64,000 nt of DNA from JBBROS01 sp963752225 (GCA_963752225.1 CAVVXS010000009.1:868001-932000); one strand, 5' to 3'. Positions 23,786-33,051 are shown, counted from the stretch's first letter. A program made the numbers and translations. Notes: a model not told the origin generated them from the letters alone.

Positions 23786-25081
23786 TCACTCGGCCGCGAC
23801 CAGCTCCGGTCCGCGTGGCGTGTCCGGCACCGGCGGATGCAGCCCCAGCCGCAGCAGCCCGGCAGTCACGTAGTAGATCGTCTTGAAGGCCAGCACCGGG
23901 ACGAACTGCCCCCAGGTCCCCTTCGGAGCTCCCGCCAACAGGCTGACAAGCCCGTCGCGCATGCGGAACACGTTGCGCGGTGCCATGAACAGCAATCGCA
24001 GCGCCGGGGTGTTGATCCGGTACACCAGCCAAGCGAACCGGCCCATCGCGTGCCGCATCTCGCGCTCCATCCGCGCGGCCAGCACCTTGCCGCGGGCCGG
24101 GTCCCGCACCCAGGCCTCGGCGACGCCGACCGCCTTCTCCGCCGACGCCATCGCCAGCAGCACGCCGGAGGAAAACATCGGGTCGAGAAAGGCAAACGCG
24201 TCGCCGATCATCAAGCAGCCATCCACCGCATTGCGATCGGCGTAGTAGGAGTAGTTGCCCGTCCCGGTGACCTCGGACACCCGCGTCGCGTTGCGCATGC
24301 GGGCGCTCACGCTCGGGCTGGCGGCGATGCGCTCGGCCAGCAGCTCGGCGGGCGAGCCGCGGCGGCCCTTGAACGCCTCCGGGTTGCCGACGAAGCCGAC
24401 GCTCATGATCCCGTCCGGCAGCGGGATCATCCAGAACCAGCCGTCCTCGGCCAGATGGATGCTGATGAAGCCTTCGCGGTCGCCGGTGCGGAACTCGGCG
24501 CCGGTGTAGTGGGCGTAGACGGCGGCGGTGTTGTTGCGCTTGTTCGCTCGCTTCAGCCCGTGCTTTCCCGCCGCGAACGTGTCCCGCCCGGACGCGTCCA
24601 GCACCAGCTTCGCGGTGATCCGGAGCTCGCCGTCGGCGTCCGCCGCCACGACCTCCTGCCGTGCGCTGCCGGGGGCAAGCGATACGGCGCGGGTCTGCTG
24701 CAGCACGCGGGCCCCGCGCGCCTGCGCCACCTCGAACAGCAGCGCGTCGAAATCGGCGCGCGGCACCTGCCAGGAGGAGGTGAACCGCTTGTCGAGCGCG
24801 TTGGAGAAGCTGAACTGCACCTCCTTGCCGGTGTTGTCGGCGACGAACTCGGCGCCTGGCTTGTGCACGCCGATCGCCGCCACGCGATCCCGGATGCCGA
24901 GCCGGTCGAAAATCGCCGAATTCAACGGGAGCAGGCTTTCGCCGATGTGGAAGCGGGGGTGCCGATCCTTCTCCAGCAGCAGCACATCGTGGCCGCGCTC
25001 GGCCAGCAACGCGGCGGCGGTGCAGCCAGCCGGGCCGGCGCCGACGACCAGGTAGTCACACTCGAGCGTCCGCGTCGTCAC
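23786..25081 (-). CDS. flavin-dependent halogenase-like oxidoreductase of the polyene cluster
   Basis: This 431-residue FAD-binding protein has GAGPAG at residues 14-19 and FHIGESLLP in the flavin-contacting loop. It also has GWFWMIP at 214-220, the GWxWxIP motif that marks flavin-dependent halogenases and keeps them from acting as monooxygenases. Lys74 (in GVHKPGAEF) sits where the hypohalous-acid-forming lysine of variant-B halogenases is found. GDAFAFLDPMFSSGV completes the FAD site. Relatives are encoded in xanthomonadin and other aryl-polyene clusters. It overlaps the ketoreductase gene by 4 bp. It may halogenate the aryl head group; a reductase or hydroxylase role is the alternative, since many cluster members are untested. 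Confidence 0.85.
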   Translation of the reverse strand: MTTRTLECDYLVVGAGPAGCTAAALLAERGHDVLLLEKDRHPRFHIGESLLPLNSAIFDRLGIRDRVAAIGVHKPGAEFVADNTGKEVQFSFSNALDKRFTSSWQVPRADFDALLFEVAQARGARVLQQTRAVSLAPGSARQEVVAADADGELRITAKLVLDASGRDTFAAGKHGLKRANKRNNTAAVYAHYTGAEFRTGDREGFISIHLAEDGWFWMIPLPDGIMSVGFVGNPEAFKGRRGSPAELLAERIAASPSVSARMRNATRVSEVTGTGNYSYYADRNAVDGCLMIGDAFAFLDPMFSSGVLLAMASAEKAVGVAEAWVRDPARGKVLAARMEREMRHAMGRFAWLVYRINTPALRLLFMAPRNVFRMRDGLVSLLAGAPKGTWGQFVPVLAFKTIYYVTAGLLRLGLHPPVPDTPRGPELVAAE

Positions 25082-25782
25082 GTCATGCCCCCGTCGATGG
25101 CGATCGTTTGGCCGGTGATATAACCAGATTGCCGCGAAGCCAAGAAACCGATCAGGTCGGCGACCTCCTCCGGCCGCCCCGCCCGCTTGGCGGGAACGAT
25201 CGAGGCGATGCGCGCCGCATCCATCACCGCATCCACGGCCGGCGAGGCGATCACCCCGGGAGCGACGGCATTGGCGGTGACGCCGCGCGACGCGACCTCA
25301 CGCGACAAGGACTTCACCGCCCCGATCAGCCCGGCCTTGGCAGCGCCATAGGCGACCTGGCCGCGGTTGCCCAGCAGCGCCGTCACGCTGGACACCGCGA
25401 TGATGCGGCCCCAGCGCGTGCCGAGCATCGGCAGCAAGGCCGGCTGCACCACGCCGAAGAAGCCGTCGAGTCCGACCCCGAGCGGGCCGCGCCACTGCGC
25501 CGGGCTCATCCCCGCCATCACCACGTCGTCGTGCACCCCTGCATTGTGCACGACCACCTGCAATGGGCCGCCCGCCAGCACGCCCGCCATGCCCGCCTGG
25601 GTTTGCGCCGGATCGGCAAGGTCGAAGGCGACGCTCGCCCCGCCGATTTCCCCGGCCAGCGCCTCGGCACGAGCCACGCCGGCATGGGCGTGGACACTGA
25701 CAAAAAACCCGTCGGCGGCGAGGCGGCGGCAGATCGCCGCGCCCAATGGACTCGCGCCGCCGGTGACCAGGGCCCGGATCAT
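25078..25782 (-). CDS. 3-ketoacyl-ACP reductase of the aryl-polyene cluster (FabG-like)
   Basis: This 234-residue SDR would reduce the 3-keto group of the growing polyene on ACP with NADPH. It shows VTGGASPLG for cofactor binding, HNAG, and the catalytic Ser, Tyr and Lys in AVSSVTALLG and VAYGAAKAG. The end, GYITGQTIAIDGGMT, is the FabG-type C terminus. It begins at ATG 25782 and overlaps the preceding dehydratase gene by 4 bp (ATGA) and the halogenase-like gene by 4 bp, so all three belong to one operon. It corresponds to ApeQ of the E. coli aryl-polyene pathway. Confidence 0.9.
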   Translation of the reverse strand: MIRALVTGGASPLGAAICRRLAADGFFVSVHAHAGVARAEALAGEIGGASVAFDLADPAQTQAGMAGVLAGGPLQVVVHNAGVHDDVVMAGMSPAQWRGPLGVGLDGFFGVVQPALLPMLGTRWGRIIAVSSVTALLGNRGQVAYGAAKAGLIGAVKSLSREVASRGVTANAVAPGVIASPAVDAVMDAARIASIVPAKRAGRPEEVADLIGFLASRQSGYITGQTIAIDGGMT

Positions 25783-26216
25783 GCGCCCGCGGCCGGCAGC
25801 GCGATGCCGGCCCGCGCCGAGACCAGCACGCGGCCGTTCTCATCGGACAGGCTCAGCTCGTACAGCATCCCGCCCGACTCGGACCGCTCGAGCACGGCCT
25901 CGATGCCGAGCGTACCGAACGCCGGGTCATCGAGGAACGGCACCTGCAGCGTCACGTCGCGCAGCCGGGCCAGGTATCCCGCCCGCTGCGCCACGCCGCC
26001 GGCCAGCATCGCCCCGTGCAGCGCCGCCGCCTGCAGCCCGTATTCGATGCCGCACACCGCAGGCAGCCGCCCGTTCCGGCGCAGCGGATTGCCGGCAGCG
26101 AGGTGCGAGCGGCTGCGGCACAGCATGCGCCCGGCGTCCCATCGCACCACCGCATGGAGCAGCACCATGGCGCCGCCATGCGGCACCAGCGCCGCCAGAG
26201 CCGCGCCCTCGATCAC
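25779..26216 (-). CDS. 3-hydroxyacyl-ACP dehydratase of the aryl-polyene cluster (ApeP-like)
   Basis: This 145-residue hotdog-fold protein has ALVPHGGAMVLLHAVVRWD near the start, the pattern of the ApeP/FabZ-like dehydratases in polyene clusters. The His in VPHGG is the probable catalytic residue, with CGIEYGLQAAALHG on the central helix. It would eliminate water from 3-hydroxyacyl-ACP to give the conjugated double bond. The second, shorter hotdog protein of the cluster lies at 31201-31458; in characterised systems two dehydratases act as a pair. It overlaps the downstream ketoreductase gene by 4 bp and the upstream chain-length-factor gene by 4 bp. Confidence 0.87.
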   Translation of the reverse strand: MIEGAALAALVPHGGAMVLLHAVVRWDAGRMLCRSRSHLAAGNPLRRNGRLPAVCGIEYGLQAAALHGAMLAGGVAQRAGYLARLRDVTLQVPFLDDPAFGTLGIEAVLERSESGGMLYELSLSDENGRVLVSARAGIALPAAGA

Positions 26217-27121
26217 GAGCCGTGCCCTCGATCACGAGACGTGGTCAGATCGGGTCCGAGCGGACCGCCCGTGCCGTCCAGTCGCAGCGACAAGGACCCG
26301 TCGAGGTAGGGCACCGCGTGCTCACCACTGCCGCCCGCGGCAAGCCCCACTAGCAACGGCAGGCAAGCGGCGACCGCGTTGCTCCCGCGCAGCGCCTCCA
26401 AGTCCGGCGGCAGCGGCGCCGGGACCGCCGCACTCCCTTGCCACCGTACCTGAATCCGTGGCGCGCCCGCGCACACCGGTGCGAGCACCAGACCCACGCC
26501 GAACGGCGCCCCGGTCGGCCGCAGCACGTCCAGCGGCGGGGGCAGCGGATGATCATAGCAGCACAGCAGCACCGGCTCCTGCTCGGCCGCAACCTCCACC
26601 ATCGCCTTCAGCAGCGCGGCCGCCCAGGTCCAGTCATGCGCACCGAGGCAGGTCGCCGCCTGCCGCCCGCCCTGGGCAATCGACCAATAACCCGCCGCCG
26701 CGTTGTGCACGGAATTGTGGAACTGGGTCGGCGACACCACCCGCTCGCCCTCGGCCGCCCGGGCGAGCGCGTCGAGGATGCTGCCGACCACCAAGCCGTC
26801 GCCGTTGCTGCTGCCGAACACGCCGCGCATCGAGGCCGGCGGAAGGCCGGAGGCGGCGGCCGCCTCGCCGGCCGCCGCGAGGGCCAGCCGGACCACCGGC
26901 CCGGCCCGGCGCCGCTCGGTCGCCCCCAGCATCGCCGGCGGCGGCAGCGCCACCGCGGCGCCGGTGAACGGCGCCTCCCCGGCCAAAACCGGCCGCGCCG
27001 CCGCCCAGCCGTGCAGGCCGGGACCCCAGACGGACACCCCGAGCACCGACGCGGCAAGCCACCCGGGGTCGTCCGCGAACGGAGCGGCCAACGCGCCCGA
27101 CAGCACCTCCCGCCCGTGCAT
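26213..27121 (-). CDS. ketosynthase-like chain-length factor (ApeC-like)
   Basis: This 302-residue protein has a ketoacyl-synthase N-terminal fold but no active-site Cys. The nucleophile region reads RGVFGSSNGDGLVVG, and only SVHNAAAGYW resembles the rest of the site. It is therefore expected to pair with the full ketosynthase encoded just upstream, forming the heterodimer that sets chain length. It begins at ATG 27119-27121, sharing one base with the ketosynthase stop (TGATG). It overlaps the following dehydratase gene by 4 bp. Translational coupling with the ketosynthase fits equimolar assembly. Confidence 0.85.
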   Translation of the reverse strand: MHGREVLSGALAAPFADDPGWLAASVLGVSVWGPGLHGWAAARPVLAGEAPFTGAAVALPPPAMLGATERRRAGPVVRLALAAAGEAAAASGLPPASMRGVFGSSNGDGLVVGSILDALARAAEGERVVSPTQFHNSVHNAAAGYWSIAQGGRQAATCLGAHDWTWAAALLKAMVEVAAEQEPVLLCCYDHPLPPPLDVLRPTGAPFGVGLVLAPVCAGAPRIQVRWQGSAAVPAPLPPDLEALRGSNAVAACLPLLVGLAAGGSGEHAVPYLDGSLSLRLDGTGGPLGPDLTTSRDRGHGS

Positions 27122-28296
27122 CACCCGGCCGCCCCGAACACCAGGGAGCAGTTCACCCCGCCGAAGCCGAACGAGTTGCTGACCACGGTGCGGACGGCGC
27201 GGCGCTCGAGCCCGGTCGCCACGTGCGAGCGGAACTCCGGGTCGGCGGCCGCGACGCCGAGGCACCCGGGGACGAACTCCTCGTCCATGCACTCCCGCGC
27301 GATCAGCGCTTCCAGCACGCCGCACGCGCCGAGCGTGTGGCCGGTCCAACCCTTGGTGCTGCTGCAGGCAACCTCGTCCCCGAACACGGAGAACACCGCC
27401 GCATCCTCGGCCGCGTCGTTCGCCCTTGTGCCGGTGCCGTGCAGGTTGATCCAGTCCACCGCGCCCGGGGCCACGCCGGCCCGGTCGAGCGCACTTCGCA
27501 TCGCCGCCGCCGCGCCGGCGCCTTCGGGATGCGGGGACGACATGTGGTAGCCGTCGCTGCTGACCCCGGCGCCCAGGAACGTCATGCCCGCGCCGTGCCG
27601 TTCGAGCAGCGCAAACCCGGCCGCCTCGCCGATCGAGATGCCGGTCCGGTCGGCCGCGCAGGGTCGGCACGGGCTCGGCGACACCAGTTCCAGCGCGGCG
27701 AACCCCTGCAGCGTCATCCGGCACAGGCTGTCGGCGCCGCCCACCACCGCGGCGTCGCACACGCCCGTCGCGATCAGCTGCTGTGCATCGAGGAAGCAGC
27801 GGGCGCTGCTGGCGCACGCGGTCGAGACCACCAGCGCCGGGCCGCGCAGCCCGAGCACGGCACGCACGAACCCGGCCACGCTGTAGAGGTCCTGGGTGTG
27901 GTCGTAGTCGAACCCGGCCGGCAGCGAGCCATCGCCGGCCCGTTCGCGATACGCGTCCTCGGCGGCGCTCACCCCGCTGGTGCTGGTACCGAGCACGACG
28001 GCGATGCGCCCGGCGCCGTGGCGCGCGACCGCCGCCGCAACCGCGGCCGCAAAGTCGTCCGCGCCCAGCGCCATGTCGGCCAAGCGGTTGTTGCGGCAAT
28101 CATAGGCGCCCATCCGGGCCGGCAGCCGGTGCTCCTCCACGCCGGCGACCCGGCCGATCCAGCCGCCCACCGACGGGTCGAAGTCGTTCGGCCGCAAGCC
28201 GCTCGCCTCGGCCAGCAGCGCCGCCCGGTGCGCGGCGGCGCCGATGCCCAACGCGCTCACGGCGGTCATCGCGGTGACCTGCAAGGGCCGCATCAT
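27121..28296 (-). CDS. 3-ketoacyl-ACP synthase of the aryl-polyene cluster (ApeO-like)
   Basis: This 391-residue condensing enzyme has all three catalytic residues: Cys in VSTACASSARC, His in NLHGTGTRAND and His in KGWTGHTLGACG. It should extend the polyene chain by malonyl-ACP condensation together with the adjacent chain-length factor. The start is ATG 28294-28296, within a GAGGAGG ribosome-binding site that is itself the end of the exporter gene (ATGA overlap). A second ATG follows directly. C-terminal SNSFGFGGVNCSLVFG is the normal thiolase-fold ending. Confidence 0.92.
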   Translation of the reverse strand: MMRPLQVTAMTAVSALGIGAAAHRAALLAEASGLRPNDFDPSVGGWIGRVAGVEEHRLPARMGAYDCRNNRLADMALGADDFAAAVAAAVARHGAGRIAVVLGTSTSGVSAAEDAYRERAGDGSLPAGFDYDHTQDLYSVAGFVRAVLGLRGPALVVSTACASSARCFLDAQQLIATGVCDAAVVGGADSLCRMTLQGFAALELVSPSPCRPCAADRTGISIGEAAGFALLERHGAGMTFLGAGVSSDGYHMSSPHPEGAGAAAAMRSALDRAGVAPGAVDWINLHGTGTRANDAAEDAAVFSVFGDEVACSSTKGWTGHTLGACGVLEALIARECMDEEFVPGCLGVAAADPEFRSHVATGLERRAVRTVVSNSFGFGGVNCSLVFGAAG

Positions 28297-30626
28297 TCCT
28301 CCTCGCTCGCCGCGCGCCCTGCGAACAGGAACGCGAACCCCATCGCCAACAGCGCGCCGGCCGCTACCGTCACACCAATGTCGCGCAGCAAGGGCGTCTG
28401 GCAACCCGCGAGCAAGCCGAACGTCAGCAGGGTCATCCCGTTGCACGTCACCAACGTGCGCAGCGTGCGCGCCCGCTCCTCCTCGTCGAGCTGCCGCCGG
28501 GCAAAGAACAGCGCGTAATCGAGCCCGACGCCGACAACGAGTTGCAACGCGACCAAGTGGATCAGGCTCAGCCGCACGCCCGCCGCGGACAGGGCGGCCA
28601 CCGTCACCACCACCGCGGCGCCCAGCGAGCCCAGCACGCGGAGTACCCGGAGGTCGCGCAACCCCGCCGCGAGCACGCCCAGCACCAGCACCAGGCTCGC
28701 GCCCAGCCACCACCAGCCACGTCCCGTGTACTCCGCCAGCACCGCGCCGAGCGCCGAGCGCACGTCCACGAACACGACGCCCGGCCCGTCCACTGCGGCA
28801 GCGATGCGGGCCGGGTCGGCCACCCCCTGCAGCGCCACCGGCCCCACCCAACCGCCGTCCCGCCGCATCAGCAACGGCGCCAGCCGGGTGCCCAGAACGG
28901 TACCCTCGAGGTCCGCCGGCTGCAGCGGCGTCGCCGTGCGGGCCGCCGCCACGTCCCGCAGGAACGGCTCGAACGCGCCGGCGCGGAACGGCAGCCCGGC
29001 TTGCGCTGCCGCAACCCGGGCGGCCAGCTCGTCGGCCGCCGGCAGCGCCGCCAGCCGAGCCCGCTGCGCCGCCTCGCTGGGCAGGACCCGGGCGGCGGCT
29101 TCGAACCCGTGCAGCGCGCCGGACGCGCGCAGCCGGTCCAGCACCGGCAGCAGCCGCTCCTGCGCCGTCAGCACCGCCTCCGCCGTGGCGCCGCGCACCA
29201 AGACGACCTGCCCCGCCTCGCCGGCACCGAGCTGGCCGCGCATCTCCTGGTCCAGCGCGACCGCGGCCGGCGGCACCGGGCTCAACGCCTGCAAGTCGCC
29301 TTCCCAAGCCACGCCGCGCACGGCCAGGAACGCGGCAGCGGCGGCAACCGGCAGCAACCCCCACGCGCGATACCGCCGCCATCCCTCCACCCGCGCCAGC
29401 CAGACCGGGTCAGCCGCCGCCACCGGCGCCAGCTCCGCGCTGACGATCAGCCGCGGCAGAACCACCCAGGTCAGCACCGCGCAGGCCAGCAGCCCGGCAG
29501 CGGCAAACACGCCGAGCTGCATCAGCCCCGGGAACCCCGACGCCACCATCGCTAGCAGCCCGAGCACGGCACAGGCGACCGCCATGGCAAAGGCCCGGCC
29601 GATCCGCGCCCGCGTGGCCCGGGCGGCCTCGCCCCGCTTGCGGTGGCCGATCATCAGCACCGGGTAGTCCACCGAAACGCCCAGCATGGTCGCGCCGAAC
29701 CCCAGCGCCACCCCGTGCACGCTGCCGAACGCCGCCTGCACCACCAGCGCCGCGAGCGCGACGCTCGCCACCACCGGCGCCGCGATCGCCGCCAGCACCA
29801 GCGGCGAGCGGAACCGCCACCACAAGAGCCCGAGCACCAGCACGGTCGAGACGACCGAAATCCGCTCCACGTCGGCACGGATCGCCCGCGCCGCATCGCG
29901 CGCGAACACGCCGGGGCCGGACACCAGCAGCCGCGCCGGGCCGGGATCGCTGGCCCGGAACGCGGCTTCCACCGCCGCCACCGCGGCGTCCTGGGCGGGC
30001 ACGTCCATGCCCGGCGCGCGGGTGCGCGCCAGCAGCAGCGCCCGCGACAGGTCCGGCGCGAACCAAACTCCTGAAACTGTCCGCACGGAGCTCGCCCCGG
30101 CCAGCGCTTCGCCGAGTGCCAGGAACGCGTCGACCGGGTCGGCCAAGCCATACTGGGTGGCCAGCGGCGCCGCGGAGGACCGCATCTGCCGGAGCACCGC
30201 CTCCATCCCCGCGTGCAGCGCCTCGACCGAGAAGGCGGCTTGGGTCACGGCGGGGCTCAACACGTAGCGGTGGGCGAACAGGAACGAGGGATCGACGCCA
30301 CCCGGGCCGCCCAGCACCGCCGAGAACAGGCCGGCGTCGCCCAGCCGCGCCGCCATGCTCGCGGCCACCCGCGCCAGCTCGTCCGGCCGCGCCCCCTCGA
30401 TGCCGAGGAGCAGCACGCCCGAAGCGCCGCCGCTGCGCACCTCGTCGAGCACCAGCCGCCCGACCTCGCCGTGCCCGGCCGGCAGGAACGCGGCCATGTC
30501 GGTGCGGACGGTGATCCGCCCCAGCACCAGCACCAGCGCCAAAATCGCGGCCGCCAACGCCAGCACGACCGACCGGCCCCGACCGAGAGGGCCCGGCGGG
30601 CGCAGCGCCCCGGCGAGCAGGCTCAT
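28293..30626 (-). CDS. MMPL/RND-family exporter of the polyene cluster
   Basis: This 777-residue inner-membrane protein shows the two-repeat RND layout. A TM helix at about residues 20-40 is followed by a large periplasmic loop to about 240 and a five-helix block with LGFGATMLGVSVDYPVLMIGH. A second periplasmic loop ends near 620, and a final helix block holds LQLVVGVGLDYALFFARR. The acidic GVxxDY segments are the proton-relay helices of MMPL proteins. Homologues in aryl-polyene loci are thought to move the lipid-linked pigment towards the outer membrane. The start ATG overlaps the LolA-like stop (ATGA). Confidence 0.9.
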   Translation of the reverse strand: MSLLAGALRPPGPLGRGRSVVLALAAAILALVLVLGRITVRTDMAAFLPAGHGEVGRLVLDEVRSGGASGVLLLGIEGARPDELARVAASMAARLGDAGLFSAVLGGPGGVDPSFLFAHRYVLSPAVTQAAFSVEALHAGMEAVLRQMRSSAAPLATQYGLADPVDAFLALGEALAGASSVRTVSGVWFAPDLSRALLLARTRAPGMDVPAQDAAVAAVEAAFRASDPGPARLLVSGPGVFARDAARAIRADVERISVVSTVLVLGLLWWRFRSPLVLAAIAAPVVASVALAALVVQAAFGSVHGVALGFGATMLGVSVDYPVLMIGHRKRGEAARATRARIGRAFAMAVACAVLGLLAMVASGFPGLMQLGVFAAAGLLACAVLTWVVLPRLIVSAELAPVAAADPVWLARVEGWRRYRAWGLLPVAAAAAFLAVRGVAWEGDLQALSPVPPAAVALDQEMRGQLGAGEAGQVVLVRGATAEAVLTAQERLLPVLDRLRASGALHGFEAAARVLPSEAAQRARLAALPAADELAARVAAAQAGLPFRAGAFEPFLRDVAAARTATPLQPADLEGTVLGTRLAPLLMRRDGGWVGPVALQGVADPARIAAAVDGPGVVFVDVRSALGAVLAEYTGRGWWWLGASLVLVLGVLAAGLRDLRVLRVLGSLGAAVVVTVAALSAAGVRLSLIHLVALQLVVGVGLDYALFFARRQLDEEERARTLRTLVTCNGMTLLTFGLLAGCQTPLLRDIGVTVAAGALLAMGFAFLFAGRAASEEE

Positions 30627-31204
30627 CCGGGGGTGATCGCCATCGCCTGCTCGTCGCCGTTCGGCTGCACGGTGTCGATCAGCGACACCGCGTCGCCCGC
30701 ACCTTCGAGGCGCACGCTGCGCAGGACGCCGGGCGTCCGCGGCACCAGCTCCATGCGCCATTGCTCCATCGTCCCGGTCAGGGTGACGGCGAAGCCACGC
30801 TGCAAGGCGGCCGCATCACCCGACAGCGGCGCCCGGATGGCGTCAATCAGCACGCCGAGCTGCGGCGCCATCCCGGTATCAATGACCCGCGGCGGCTCGT
30901 TGCCGGCCGTGATGATGACCCGGGCGCCATCCACCTCCAGCCGCTCCGGTTGCGGCCAGTCCGTCGTTTTCTCCAGCCGCACGACCCCGCCCACGCGGGT
31001 GAACGACAGCCAGCCGCGGCTTTCGAGGGTGCTGTCGAGTGCGGCAAACCGCCGGGTTTCCGTGAACCGCGCGCGCCGGGCGGGAACGGCCGCCATGCGC
31101 GCCATCAACGCCTCCAGGGTGAGCGGCGGCTCGGCGGCGGCCGCACGCGCCCAAGCGGCGGCAAGCGGCAGCAGCAGCAAGGACCGGCGCCGCAACCGGG
31201 TCAT
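30623..31204 (-). CDS. LolA-like outer-membrane lipid carrier of the polyene cluster
   Basis: This 193-residue exported protein has an Arg-rich signal peptide (MTRLRRRSLLLLPLAAAWARA) and the LolA pattern. ARFTETRRFAALDSTLESRG is followed by LSFTRVGGVVRLEKTT and a beta-rich body. In polyene clusters such proteins are proposed to accompany the MMPL exporter, carrying the acyl product across the periplasm as LolA carries lipoproteins. It overlaps the small dehydratase gene upstream and the MMPL gene downstream by 4 bp each. Confidence 0.85.
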   Translation of the reverse strand: MTRLRRRSLLLLPLAAAWARAAAAEPPLTLEALMARMAAVPARRARFTETRRFAALDSTLESRGWLSFTRVGGVVRLEKTTDWPQPERLEVDGARVIITAGNEPPRVIDTGMAPQLGVLIDAIRAPLSGDAAALQRGFAVTLTGTMEQWRMELVPRTPGVLRSVRLEGAGDAVSLIDTVQPNGDEQAMAITPG

Positions 31205-31458
31205 CCGGGCGCGACGGTCCCTTGCAGCGCGAGTTCGCCGGCAACCCGCCCGGTGAAGCGCCCGTCCGCGAACGCCACCTCGACCGCCTCGCCCGGCAGC
31301 ACCGGCCGGCTGAACCGGGCCGAGCCCAGCCGCGCCGCGTCGATGCCGAGGCCGGACAGGATCGCGTCGAGCAGCACGACCCCCGGCACGACCGGCCGCC
31401 CCGGGAAATGCCCGGCCAAGCTCGGATGGTCCGGCGGCACCGAGATCGTGAAGGTCAA
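31201..31458 (-). CDS. short hotdog-fold dehydratase (ApeI-like)
   Basis: This 85-residue hotdog protein has HPSLAGHFPGRPVVPGVVLLDAI, given here as HPSLAGHFPGRPVVPGV plus VLLDAI. It is the FabA/FabZ-type active-site loop, with catalytic His and the PVVPGV turn. The short length is usual for the ApeI group, where it cooperates with the longer dehydratase (25779-26216). It overlaps the ligase gene upstream and the LolA-like gene downstream by 4 bp each. Confidence 0.84.
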   Translation of the reverse strand: MTFTISVPPDHPSLAGHFPGRPVVPGVVLLDAILSGLGIDAARLGSARFSRPVLPGEAVEVAFADGRFTGRVAGELALQGTVAPG

Positions 31459-32748
31459 GGCGTCGCGTCCAACAAGGCCAGCAGCGCTTGGCGCGGCAGC
31501 TTGCCGACTGCGTTGCGCGGCAGCCGCTCGACCCGGATCACCCGCCGCGGCAGGAACACCGGTTCGACCACGCGGCGCAGATCGGCCAGGATGTCGGCGC
31601 CGGTCCGCCCCGGCGCCACCACCACCGCCACCAGCCGCGCATCCTCGGCGTCGGGCACGACGAAGGCGCCGTCATCGACCCCCTCGATGTCGAGCAGCAT
31701 GCGGTCCAACCCGGGCAGCGAGGCCCGGCGCCCGCCAAGCTTCACCACGTCGGTGCGGCGTCCCACCAGGCGGAACCCGCCCGGCGCCGGCACCACCACG
31801 TCGGCCAGGCGCACCGCACCCATCCACGGCGCCGCCGCGACCGCGCCATCGCCCTCCAGCGCAACGTTCACGCCGGGGTAGGCGGTCCAGTCCGGCCCGG
31901 CCGTGGTGCGCCGCCGGGCGATGCTGCCGCATTCGGTGGCGCCGAAGATCTCCAGCACCGGCGCGTCCCAGGCGGCTTCTGCCTGCGCGGCGAGCGCCGG
32001 GTCGAGCGGCGCGGTGGCCGACACCACGGAAGCGACCGGCAGCGCCACCGCGCTCAGCAACAAGGCCCGCAGCTGCAGCGGCGTCGTGACCAGCAACAGC
32101 GGCGCCGCGCATCGTTCGGCCGCGGCCGCCACGTCGGCGGGAAAGAAGGCCGGCCCGCACCAGCTCGCCACCGGCGCGTGCAGCGGCAACAGCACGGTGG
32201 TCTCGAATCCATACATGTGCTGCGGCGGCACCGTGCCGACGACCGTGCCGCCCGTCAGCCCGAACGCGCCGGTTGCGGCCCGGCTGCGCTGCACCAGGCT
32301 GCCCCAGCGCTTGGCATGCGGCACCGGGACACCGGTGCTGCCGGATGTGAACACGATCGCCGCCACCAGGTCGCCCGCAACCTGCGGCGTCGGCGCGGCG
32401 AGCAGCGACTGGCCGGCCGGACGATCGAGCTCGACCAGCAGGCGCTCGCACCCATCCGCGCCGGCCCAATCGGAAACCACGCAGGCCGAGGTACTCGGCG
32501 GCAACCGCGTCCAGGCGGGCCGGGTCCACGTTGAGCAGGGACGTGCGGCCGGCGACCAGCCCGGCCGCGAAGGCGACGGCAAAGGCGTAACGGTCGCGGC
32601 AGATGTTGATCAGCGCCGCCGCGGCGGGAAGGCGCCGGGCCAGCGCGGTCGCATCGGCCAGGAACGTAGCCGCCGTCACCGGGCCCTGTGGCCGCTGGAA
32701 CAGGACCGCGTCCGCCGCCCGCTCGATCAAGGGCTCGGTGGGCGACAC
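31455..32748 (-). pseudogene. aryl/acyl-activating AMP-dependent ligase of the polyene cluster, +1 frameshift
   Basis: From GTG 32746-32748 one frame encodes the N-terminal part of an adenylate-forming enzyme (INICRDRYAFAVAFAAGLVAG, then TSLLNVDPARLDAVAAEYLG). The rest continues one base later in another frame as CVVSDWAGADG. That frame includes the ATP loop IVFTSGSTGVP, LEIFGATECGS, FRLVGRRTDVVKLGG and the C-terminal RLPRNAVGKLPRQALL. The span is 1,294 bp, one more than a multiple of three, and dropping one C in the GGCC at about 32484-32487 gives EYLGCVVSDW without interruption. All later motifs are intact, so this is either a recent lesion, an assembly error or, less likely, a +1 recoding site. 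In aryl-polyene pathways this enzyme loads the starter (for example 4-hydroxybenzoate) onto ACP. Confidence 0.85.
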
Positions 32749-33051
32749 CTACTTGGTCCGATGCGCCTCGACATGCGCCGACAGGCTGCGCAGGCTGGCG
32801 AAGATGCGCTTGTTGCGTTCGTCATCCGACCGCAGTTCGAAGCCGTAGGCTCGGCTGATGGCCAGGGCCAGCTCCAACGCATCGATGCTGTCGAGGCCGA
32901 GCCCTTCGCCGAACAACGGCATGGTCGGCGCGATCTCGTCGGCTGCGACCTCGAGCTGCAGCGACGAGACGATGAGGCCGGCCAAGGCACGTTCCGCCTC
33001 GCTCTGGACGGCGACGCCCGGCTCCGGGCTATGTGTCTGCAGGTCTGTCAC
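32749..33051 (-). CDS. acyl carrier protein of the aryl-polyene cluster
   Basis: This 100-residue ACP carries the phosphopantetheine site at the Ser of GLDSIDALELA. It is somewhat longer than FabD-cycle ACPs because of an N-terminal extension of about 18 residues and a C-terminal tail. It is the first gene of the leftward operon, and its stop codon directly abuts the ligase GTG. Characterised aryl-polyene loci usually have two ACP genes; only one is seen here, so it may serve both starter and extender roles. Confidence 0.9.
   Translation of the reverse strand: MTDLQTHSPEPGVAVQSEAERALAGLIVSSLQLEVAADEIAPTMPLFGEGLGLDSIDALELALAISRAYGFELRSDDERNKRIFASLRSLSAHVEAHRTK

Noticed and set aside
31455..32748. 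Two separate genes at the polyene ligase
   Set aside because: The two frames carry consecutive parts of a single adenylation enzyme and join smoothly when one base is removed; neither part is a complete domain set.
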